This document shows positions 1 through 6,153 of a stretch of 15,098 bases of DNA, one piece after another. The notes beneath the pieces are model-generated. The model was not told the origin of the DNA. It saw only the letters and a program-made list of their open reading frames with translations, and did not search any database. Position 1 is the first letter of the stretch; every line of letters starts with the position of its first letter. The stretch covers positions 1 to 15,098 of the forward strand of contig CAZWVM010000082.1 of NCBI GenBank assembly GCA_964637705.1. Reading direction: 5' to 3'. This stretch comes from CAZWVM01 sp964637705. GTDB taxonomy: Bacteria > UBA8481. Position numbers and translations under genes: made by a program.

Positions 1-365
1 ACGCCCGCGATCGGTTCCTTCGAGAAGGCCCAGGCGTAGGCGAGGGCGCCGAGGAGGCGGCCGCGGATGTAGACGGGGGAACCGCTCATGCCGGCGATGA
101 CGCCCGTCGTCTCGAACGGGGGACCCTCGAGGCGGATCAGCACGAGGTCGCGGGCGGACATCGCGCGCTCCACGCGGCCGACGTATTTCAAGGGGAAGCG
201 GATGATGGAATCGCCCATCAGCACGGTGAGCCCGTAACCCGGCTCTCCCGGCACGAGCTCCGACGCGCGAATCGTCGGGACCTCGGCCGCCGCGGATGCG
301 ACGGCGACGAAGAAAAGGACCAGCATCGCGAAGACGCCGCGCGCCCCGTGTCTCGGTGGTTTCAT
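1..365 (-). CDS. SpoIVB peptidase S55 domain protein, N-terminal part (runs off left edge)
   Basis: Only the first 121 codons are in the window; the ATG is at 365-363. The translation opens with a signal peptide: a basic start, a hydrophobic core at about residues 11-22, then an Ala/Ser-rich cleavage region near 23-27. The S55 domain follows, with EPGYGLTV at 41-48 and the family hallmark GVIAGMSGSPVYI at 88-100, then LLGALAYAWAFSKEPIAG. GMSGSP is the motif that carries the catalytic serine in SpoIVB. Outside spore formers, S55-domain proteins are exported proteins of mostly unknown role, so activity is family inference. A GAGG sequence lies 9 bases upstream of the ATG. The gene starts 32 bases beyond the histone terminator and in the same direction, with no promoter that I can see in between, so it may depend on read-through. 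Family assignment is strong; function and C-terminal architecture are not visible. Confidence 0.85.
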   Translation of the reverse strand, partial: MKPPRHGARGVFAMLVLFFVAVASAAAEVPTIRASELVPGEPGYGLTVLMGDSIIRFPLKYVGRVERAMSARDLVLIRLEGPPFETTGVIAGMSGSPVYIRGRLLGALAYAWAFSKEPIAG

Positions 366-397
366 CGCAACCGCCCTCGGTCCCGTGCTCCGGTCAT

Positions 398-440
398 AAA
401 AAAACGGCGGCAGTCCGGATGAATCATCCGGCTGCCGCCA
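398..440 (-). terminator. Rho-independent terminator of the histone gene
   Basis: Read leftward, a long GC-rich hairpin lies just after the histone stop codon at 458. The left arm GGCGGCAG-CCGGATGA pairs with TCATCCGG(A)CTGCCGCC, with a single bulged base and almost no loop. It is followed directly by seven T residues (plus-strand A tract 398-404). This is a textbook intrinsic terminator and is the strongest one in the window. Confidence 0.92.
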
Positions 441-457
441 GTCCGTGAAAGCTCCGA

Positions 458-661
458 TTAAATATCCTGAGGCCGGATCGTCTGCCGACCATTGGCCTTC
501 GCCCGACCGATCGCCGCCTTCACAAGCGCCACGACGGCGGCGTTCGCCGCATCAACGAAATCACCGGAGACGCGAACGTTCGCGCTCTTGGCGACCTCCT
601 TGATCCTCGAAGCGAGGACGACCTGAACCGCTCCCTTGGCCGCTGCCTTCTTCTTTGCCAT
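458..661 (-). CDS. Bacterial histone-fold DNA-binding protein (67 aa)
   Basis: A small basic protein with a Lys/Ala-rich N-terminal tail (residues 1-10) followed by a single histone fold. Helix 1 spans about 15-27 (VLASRIKEVAKSA). Loop 1 and the start of helix 2 contain VRVSGDF. The long helix 2 runs to about residue 57. Loop 2 is GRQTIRPQD, matching the GRKT-(V/I/L)-R/A-x-D signature of bacterial histones such as Bdellovibrio Bd0055. By family knowledge it should dimerise and bind or coat DNA. The chain ends right after RPQDI, so helix 3 is at most one turn. The start is supported by a strong GGAGGTGA (677-670) 8 bases before the ATG. The gene appears monocistronic, with a sigma70-like promoter at 741-769 and an intrinsic terminator at 398-440. 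It is visibly less GC-rich than its neighbours. Family assignment is confident; the DNA-binding mode is not known from sequence. Confidence 0.88.
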   Translation of the reverse strand: MAKKKAAAKGAVQVVLASRIKEVAKSANVRVSGDFVDAANAAVVALVKAAIGRAKANGRQTIRPQDI

Positions 662-740
662 CTTTCAACTCACCTCCCCGCGTTTCGTAAACTTTCCCGT
701 GGATCTTCTGAACCGCGAGAAAACCCACGAAACTGATGGG

Positions 741-769
741 AACCTACCTTAGCCTCCGAAGGCCGTCAA
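741..769 (-). promoter_or_regulatory. Sigma70-type promoter of the histone gene
   Basis: Leftward -35 TTGACG (769-764), a spacer of exactly 17 bases, then -10 TAGGTT (746-741). The -35 matches consensus at 5 of 6 positions; the -10 is weaker. The spacer contains an inverted repeat, GCCT-N4-AGGC (752-763 on the plus strand), which could be an operator. The predicted start near 734 leaves a leader of about 70 bases before the histone ATG at 661. Confidence 0.6.
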
Positions 770-794
770 CAACAAAAATGCGTTCTTTTCGCTC

Positions 795-2276
795 CTAGAT
801 GCCCCTGCTCCGCATTGCGGCCTTGATCGGGTTCTCCAGGAGCGAGACGTAAACGACCCCCTGCCGTTCCAGGAGCGCCTCTCCCACGCCCCGGTTCATG
901 ACCCCGTTGAAGCTGGAACTTCCCAGGATGAGCCACCGGTCCGCGTCGCGTCGGGCCGTGAACTGGATGCGGCGGCCCGCGATCCGGGAGGCCTCCGCGG
1001 AGGCATGAAGCCTCCACTCCGGGGAATCGAAATAGAGCGGCAGGTCGGACGATCCCCCGGAAACGACCGCATAGCTGCCGGCCGGAAGGAGACGGAGCAC
1101 TCCGGGCGCGAGAACGTCGCCGCCGGAGGTCACGGGAAGACCCCATCGGACGGCCGTTTTCGGCCCGCCCACCGCTTCCGTCACATACAGGCTCTCGCAG
1201 GGATGGAGGCGAAAGAGGGTCACGAGGAAGGGAATGCCGAGCGCGGCCATGATGACCAGGCGGAAGCGGGGGACGCGCTCGACGAGTCGGCCCGCCCCGA
1301 GCGCGCCCGTCACCGCGATCACGGCGGCGAGCGGCAGGAGATGGCGCAAACCCTCACGCAGGAATGGATGGGCGACCAGGGCGGCGGAGACGGCCACGGC
1401 GAGATAGAGGCGAAGCAGCCTCGCGAGGGGGCCGGAGCGCGCGAGAATCTCGAGTGCCCCGAAGAAGAGAAGGAGCGGCGGCATCCCCAGGAGAACCCAG
1501 GTCGCGACGTAGTGCCAGGACGGACCGGCGACGGCGCCGAAGTAGAGGGTGGGAGGACGCGGCAGGGCGGAGGCGAAGTGGAGCACGTGATCGAGAGCGG
1601 CCTCCGGCGCGATCGGCAGCACGGGCCACGTGGCCAGAAATCCCAGGCCCGCGGCCAACGCGAAGAGCGCGAGGGGCCTCGGGGCCGAGGTGAATCCGGG
1701 AGGCGGGCGGAGGAGCCGAACGACGAGGACCACGAGGAGAGCGAGGCCCGAGATCTTCGTGCCGACGGCCAGGCCCGCGACGACACCGGCCCGTATCCAC
1801 GCGGCCCGGGTCCGGGCGGAGGCCGCGATCGAGAGCCCGATGAGCGTGAGCGCGGTGACGGCGGATTCGTTGGAGGCCTGGGCGGAACAGGCGAAGAAGG
1901 GCGGGGCGATGAGAAGAGCGAGCAACACCGCGTAGGCGGCGAACTCCCCCCGCGGCCGCCGCACCACCGCGTAGACGCACGACGCGGACGCGGCATAGAG
2001 AAGCGCGGGGAAGAGGCGGATCCAGAAGAGCGACGGGCCGCCGAGGAGAAGGCCGAGCGCGACGAGGCACTTGGCCGGCGAGGGTCGCTCGGGGCCGAAC
2101 CAGGCCGCGCGGGTCGAAACCGACCCGGAGATCCATCCGCCGAGAAGCCTCGCGTCCTCGATCATCCTCGCCTCGTCGAAGGTGAGGCCGTAGGCGGTGG
2201 TATGCGAGAGAACCACGACGGCGGCGAGAAGAAACGCCGCGACGGGCCTCATGCCGGCGGAAGGTCGCTCGTCCAT
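795..2276 (-). CDS. GT-C fold membrane glycosyltransferase (GT39/ArnT/PMT-like)
   Basis: A 493-residue, very hydrophobic protein with roughly ten or more membrane segments, starting with one at about residues 11-30. The first segment is followed by an Asp-Glu pair (D34-E35 in LTFDEAR), the position and form of the acidic catalytic motif in the first extracytoplasmic loop of GT-C enzymes. These enzymes transfer a sugar from a polyprenyl-phosphate carrier to an acceptor on the outer face of the membrane. A segment like LAVGTKISGLALL (about 170-182) is also typical of the family. The C-terminal 120 residues look soluble. The ATG at 2276 lacks a clear Shine-Dalgarno; an in-frame ATG at 2252 (residue 9) is an alternative. 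It is divergent from a GT4 glycosyltransferase, which suggests a role in surface glycans or protein glycosylation. Acceptor and donor cannot be read from the sequence. Confidence 0.75.
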   Translation of the reverse strand: MDERPSAGMRPVAAFLLAAVVVLSHTTAYGLTFDEARMIEDARLLGGWISGSVSTRAAWFGPERPSPAKCLVALGLLLGGPSLFWIRLFPALLYAASASCVYAVVRRPRGEFAAYAVLLALLIAPPFFACSAQASNESAVTALTLIGLSIAASARTRAAWIRAGVVAGLAVGTKISGLALLVVLVVRLLRPPPGFTSAPRPLALFALAAGLGFLATWPVLPIAPEAALDHVLHFASALPRPPTLYFGAVAGPSWHYVATWVLLGMPPLLLFFGALEILARSGPLARLLRLYLAVAVSAALVAHPFLREGLRHLLPLAAVIAVTGALGAGRLVERVPRFRLVIMAALGIPFLVTLFRLHPCESLYVTEAVGGPKTAVRWGLPVTSGGDVLAPGVLRLLPAGSYAVVSGGSSDLPLYFDSPEWRLHASAEASRIAGRRIQFTARRDADRWLILGSSSFNGVMNRGVGEALLERQGVVYVSLLENPIKAAMRSRGI

Positions 2277-2302
2277 GCGCGCAGTCTACGGAATGTTCCC
2301 CC

Positions 2303-2328
2303 GCCCGTCTTCCCCTTCGGAGACGGGC
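2303..2328. repeat. Inverted repeat in the divergent glycosyltransferase spacer
   Basis: GCCCGTCT (2303-2310) is followed by a 10-base loop and then its exact complement AGACGGGC (2321-2328). It sits between the two divergent glycosyltransferase starts, just upstream of the rightward promoter. It could be an operator for a dimeric regulator or simply an RNA hairpin in the leftward transcript. No T tract follows in either direction, so it is not an intrinsic terminator. Confidence 0.4.
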
Positions 2329-2335
2329 CCGGGGA

Positions 2336-2363
2336 CTGACACGCGGAGCGGTTCTGCTATCAT
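2336..2363 (+). promoter_or_regulatory. Sigma70-type promoter giving a leaderless GT4 transcript
   Basis: -35 CTGACA (2336-2341), a 16-base spacer, then -10 TATCAT (2358-2363). Each hexamer matches consensus at 5 of 6 positions. Six bases separate the -10 from the ATG at 2370, so the expected transcription start falls on the A of the start codon. No Shine-Dalgarno precedes that ATG, which fits a leaderless message. Confidence 0.6.
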
Positions 2364-2369
2364 GCCCGC

Positions 2370-3527
2370 ATGCGGCCGCCTTTGCACATCCTGATCGTCG
2401 CCGAGGTCTTCCACCCGGACACCGTGGGCGGAGCGGGGCGCGTGGCCGCGGAGCTGGCGAAGGGGCTCGCGCGGCAGGGACACGCGGTGCGCGTCGTCGC
2501 GCGCGCCACGCCGGCGGCGCCCGATCCCTTCGAGGAGCGCGAGGGATTCGCGATCTTCCGCTACCGCGTCAACCCCGGGAATCCCTTCACGGTCCTCACC
2601 GCGACGAAAGCCGGACTCGCGGAGGCTCTCGCCCGCGCCCTCGCCGGCTTCCATCCCAACGTCATCGACCTCCACCAGCCGCTCTCCGCCTACCACGCGC
2701 TCGCCCATCCGGCGCTCGCGGGCCTTCCCGTCGTCTACACCTTCCACTCCAGCTGGGCCGACGAGTTGACGGTGCGCGGCAAGGCGCATGCCCTCTTTGC
2801 GCCGGTGGCGCGCCGGATCGAGCGCACCGTGCTCTCCACCGCGAACCGCATCGTGGTTCTCTCGGAGTATTCCCGCCGCCTCGTCGCGAAAGCCTCTCCG
2901 GAGGCCGCGACGGAGATCGTTCCCGGCGGGGTCGATCTCGAGCGTTTCCCCATGAAGACGCGTTCCGGACGCTCCTCTCCTCCCGTCATCCTCTCGATCC
3001 GCAACCTGGTGCGGCGCATGGGACTCGAGTTGCTCATCGAGTCGGCGATCCTATTGAAGAGGGAAGGTCGCGCATTCGAACTGCGGATCGGGGGAAGCGG
3101 CGTGCTCGGCGAGGAACTGATGACCCTGGCCCGTCCGCTCGGGTCCGCCTGCCGCTTTCTCGGCCACGTCCCCGAGGATCACCTGCCCCACGTGTACCGC
3201 GAAGCGGACCTCTTCGTTCTCCCCACGACGGCCATCGAGGGATTCGGCCTCGTCATCCTCGAGGCCTTCGCCTCCGGCACGCCCGTCATCGGCACCCCGG
3301 TCGGGGCGATCCCGGAACTGGTGGGTCTCCAGGGCGACGGCTATGTCGCGTCGGAGCCCTCGGCCGAACCGCTGAAACGCCTCATCGCCCGTTTCCTCGA
3401 CGCGGAGCGCCCGGTCGAGGGCGCGCGGTTGAGAAGGATCGCCGAGGACTACTCGTGGTCGCGGCGTGCGCAGCGCGTCGTCGAGATCCACGGCCGCCTC
3501 GTGGAAGCCTCGGTCCGGGGGCAGTAG
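2370..3527 (+). CDS. GT4-family (GT-B fold) glycosyltransferase
   Basis: A 385-residue soluble enzyme with the two-domain GT-B layout. The N-terminal acceptor domain opens with HILIVAEVFHPDTVGGAGRV; the glycine loop is at 20-23. The C-terminal donor domain begins at about 205. The GT4 signature E-x7-E is intact (E290 and E298, in IEGFGLVILEAFASGTPVIG). The family transfers a sugar from an NDP-sugar with retention of configuration, usually in assembly of lipopolysaccharide, exopolysaccharide or glycolipid. The start is fixed by the protein, since the first strand begins at residue 5, and by the promoter whose start site coincides with the ATG. It is divergent from a GT-C glycosyltransferase and convergent with the kinase gene, whose stop lies only 4 bases beyond this one. 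The specific sugar and acceptor are unknown. Confidence 0.92.
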   Translation: MRPPLHILIVAEVFHPDTVGGAGRVAAELAKGLARQGHAVRVVARATPAAPDPFEEREGFAIFRYRVNPGNPFTVLTATKAGLAEALARALAGFHPNVIDLHQPLSAYHALAHPALAGLPVVYTFHSSWADELTVRGKAHALFAPVARRIERTVLSTANRIVVLSEYSRRLVAKASPEAATEIVPGGVDLERFPMKTRSGRSSPPVILSIRNLVRRMGLELLIESAILLKREGRAFELRIGGSGVLGEELMTLARPLGSACRFLGHVPEDHLPHVYREADLFVLPTTAIEGFGLVILEAFASGTPVIGTPVGAIPELVGLQGDGYVASEPSAEPLKRLIARFLDAERPVEGARLRRIAEDYSWSRRAQRVVEIHGRLVEASVRGQ

Positions 3528-3531
3528 GGAA

Positions 3532-6090
3532 TCAGCCGAACGCGGCGAGTGCCTCGGCGGCCTCGCGCGCGTTCGCCGGGCGCCGGGCGGCGTCCCTTTC
3601 GACGAGCCGCGCGACGAAGGGAACGAGATCGGCGGGGCAGCGCGCGATGCGCGACGCCCGCTTCTCCTGATCCTCCTCGAGGTGCTGGAACATCGTGGAG
3701 GCCGCGTCGCGGCCCGCGAAGAGCGCGAGCCCGGTGAGCATCTCGTAGAGGAGGCACCCGAGCGCGTAGAGATCGGCGCGGCCGTCGAGTTCACCCCCGC
3801 GGATCTGCTCGGGCGCCATGTAAGCCAGGGTGCCCGCGGCCATGCCGGGCATCATGAGCGAGGCGTCGGTGGTGACGCGGGCCAGGCCGAAATCCATGAG
3901 CTTCACGTTCTCGGCGCGCACCGCGCCGCCGCGGATCATGACGTTGCCGGGCTTGATGTCGCGGTGGATGACACCCTGCTCGTGGGCGGCGGCAAGCGCC
4001 CCGAGAAGCGAACGGGCGACGACGAGAGCCTCGGGACGCGGCAGGGAGCCCTCCTTCAAACGCTCCTTCAGGGAGACCCCGTCCACGAACTCGATCGCGA
4101 GGAAGGCATCTCCCTCCTCCCGACCCACGTCGTAGACCGTCACGATGTTGGGATGGTTGAGGCGCGCCGTCGTGCGCGCCTCGCGCACGATGAGATCGAT
4201 CGCCGCCGCATCGCCGGACGAGGGGATGACCTTCAGCGCGACGTCGCGGTCGAGCATGCGGTCGCGGGCCTTGTAGACGCGTCCCATGCCGCCCTGCGCC
4301 AGGAGCGCGAGGATCTCATACCGGCCGTCGGCATACGTGCGCGGCTCATCCGCCCGCGTCGACCGGTCGCCTCCCCCTTCCGCGGACGCGGCGGCGCGCA
4401 GGGCGTCGAGCCGCTCCGCCACGTCGCGGAACTTGTATTCGCGCGCGACGATCTCGTCGAACATCGCCATTGCGTCGGCGCGCCGCCCCAGCGCCTCGCG
4501 CAGGAGCCCGGCATGGTAGGCCAGGTCGGCCCAGACCGACCGCCCCGTCTTCTCCGCGTCCGGCAGAACCGTCTCCAGCCGCTTCAGGACCCGCTCGCGG
4601 CTCGCGGCCTCCTCCGAGAGCGCCAGCCGCGCCAGGGCCGAGAAGGCCTTCCACTTCACGTCCGTGACGAGCAGGTCCTCGAGGCAGTTCCGCGCCTCGA
4701 TATGCCGGCCCGCCCGCACGTGGTCCTCCGCCATCATCATGCGGTAGGGTTCGCCCGGGTAGCCGCGGACCGGGGCGATGCGCGCGAGAAGCGCGAGGAG
4801 GGGCAGGCGGCCGGGCGGATCGGGCAGGGCGGGCGTGCCGTCCTCGAGTGTCCGCTCGACGTGCGCGTGGACCCGGGCGATGATCGTGTCCGCCCGCGTC
4901 CGATCCTCCTCGAAAGCGCTCTGGCAGGCCGCGGCCGCCTCCTCGGTGCGCGCGGCGGCGATCAGCACCTCCGCCAGCCGGATCTTCTGGTCCGGGGTGG
5001 CCGGCCCCGCGAGAGCCCGCAACGCGGTCTCGACCGAGGCGGCCGCGTCGCGGTTCGACTGGATCTCGGCGAGCGTGACGCCGGCGTCGACGTCACCGGC
5101 GGCCCATGCCTCCGCGTATCGGCGCTCGGCGTCTTCCAGGTCGGCGTCGTGGGCGGCGAGGTCGGCGAGCCGTCGCAGGACGGCCGCGTCGCCCGGGCGA
5201 ACCCCGGCCAGGCGCGCGTAGAAAAAGCGCGCCGACTTCGTGTCCCCGCGGCGGTCAACCAGCCTCCCCTTCTCCGTGATCGCCCAGATGTCGTCGCTCG
5301 ACGCCAGGATCTCGTCGATGAGCGGCTCCGCGGTCTCGTCCCGGCCCAGCCTCAGGCAAAGGTAGGCCAGCGTGCGGCGCGGCAGGGTCGCGTCGGAGAG
5401 GAGCCTCTCCAGGACGCGCGCGTGGAAGGCCTCGTCCGCCAGCGCCGCGAGAAGGGTGTAAGCCTCCTCCAGGGCCTGTGCGCGGATGCAGGAGGCGACG
5501 AGCCGGGCGCGCGGCTCGGAATCGATCGGATCGTGCTGGATCCACGTGTTGAGGATCTCGCGCTCGAGGGCGTCATCGCCCTTGTTCGAGGCCTCCCGCG
5601 CGCGCAGGTCGAAGAAAACGGAACGGCGCTCCCACTTCACCGCCGGCGCCTGGATGCCCTCCAGGGTCGGCGGCGCCACACCCGCGCGCACCGCGGCCTC
5701 CGCGAGGCCGATGCGTTCCTCGGTCCGGCCCGTCGGCACGGCGAAATCCTCGTGAATGCGCAGGGCCTCCTCGAGGCGACCGCTTGCGATCGCGGATTCA
5801 AAGAAGGCGGCGCGCGCCGTAAGATACCCCTTTTCGAGTTCCTCGAGACGCTTCCGTACGCCGGGCAGCGCCGTGCGGCGGGCGAGTTCGTCGAGAGCTT
5901 CGCGGGTCTCGGCGAGCCGAGCGACGGACGGCGCGGCCGACAATTCCTCGACGGCCCGGGCGGCCCGCCCCCAGGGCAGTAGCGCGATCACGCGGCTCCG
6001 CCGGGCGGCGTGCTTGCCGGTCTCTTCGTTTCCCCTGTCAACAGCATCCCCGTTCGTCGAAACGGTACCACTCCGAACCGCGCGACGCAA
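3532..6090 (-). CDS. TPR-repeat protein with C-terminal Hanks-type Ser/Thr kinase
   Basis: An 852-residue protein. Residues about 40-570 are a long alpha-helical, TPR-like array (blocks such as RRLADLAAHDADLEDAERRY). The kinase fills 591-852 to the very end. Its glycine loop is AQGGMGRV (598-605). The other motifs present are VALK (Lys620), the helix-C Glu (about 637), HRDIKPGN (709-716, catalytic Asp711), DFG (733-735) and APE (759-761), so an active RD-type kinase is expected. I see no membrane segment, so it should be cytoplasmic. Bacterial kinases more often carry the kinase first, so this order is reversed. The start is uncertain: the first open start is a TTG without a clear ribosome site, and a GTG at 5991 (residue 34) preceded by GGCGGAG is an alternative. 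Substrates are unknown; the TPR part probably binds partners or senses a signal. Confidence 0.88.
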   Translation of the reverse strand: MRRAVRSGTVSTNGDAVDRGNEETGKHAARRSRVIALLPWGRAARAVEELSAAPSVARLAETREALDELARRTALPGVRKRLEELEKGYLTARAAFFESAIASGRLEEALRIHEDFAVPTGRTEERIGLAEAAVRAGVAPPTLEGIQAPAVKWERRSVFFDLRAREASNKGDDALEREILNTWIQHDPIDSEPRARLVASCIRAQALEEAYTLLAALADEAFHARVLERLLSDATLPRRTLAYLCLRLGRDETAEPLIDEILASSDDIWAITEKGRLVDRRGDTKSARFFYARLAGVRPGDAAVLRRLADLAAHDADLEDAERRYAEAWAAGDVDAGVTLAEIQSNRDAAASVETALRALAGPATPDQKIRLAEVLIAAARTEEAAAACQSAFEEDRTRADTIIARVHAHVERTLEDGTPALPDPPGRLPLLALLARIAPVRGYPGEPYRMMMAEDHVRAGRHIEARNCLEDLLVTDVKWKAFSALARLALSEEAASRERVLKRLETVLPDAEKTGRSVWADLAYHAGLLREALGRRADAMAMFDEIVAREYKFRDVAERLDALRAAASAEGGGDRSTRADEPRTYADGRYEILALLAQGGMGRVYKARDRMLDRDVALKVIPSSGDAAAIDLIVREARTTARLNHPNIVTVYDVGREEGDAFLAIEFVDGVSLKERLKEGSLPRPEALVVARSLLGALAAAHEQGVIHRDIKPGNVMIRGGAVRAENVKLMDFGLARVTTDASLMMPGMAAGTLAYMAPEQIRGGELDGRADLYALGCLLYEMLTGLALFAGRDAASTMFQHLEEDQEKRASRIARCPADLVPFVARLVERDAARRPANAREAAEALAAFG

Positions 6091-6153
6091 GAAGCGGTTC
6101 CGCGGTCCGAATCCCGGGTGACGGAGGCGCCGGATCCCCGGTTCAACTCCCTT

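Noticed and set aside
778..794. Short GCG-loop-CGC hairpin with a T run after the GT-C stop (leftward)
   Set aside because: A three-pair stem is too weak to call an intrinsic terminator.
1005..2339. A 444-codon rightward open frame opposite the GT-C gene
   Set aside because: Charged, repetitive translation with no domain; shadow of the membrane protein gene.
3466..5982. An 838-codon rightward open frame opposite the kinase gene
   Set aside because: Arg/Gly/Val/Asp-rich low-complexity translation with no domain motifs. It is the usual open antisense frame of a high-GC gene; the opposite strand encodes a complete TPR-kinase.
6013..6041. Perfect leftward TTGACA (6041-6036) as a kinase promoter
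   Set aside because: No acceptable -10 at 16-18 bases (the sequence there is GGCAAG or similar), and it lies inside the longest kinase frame. It would matter only if the true start is the GTG at 5991.
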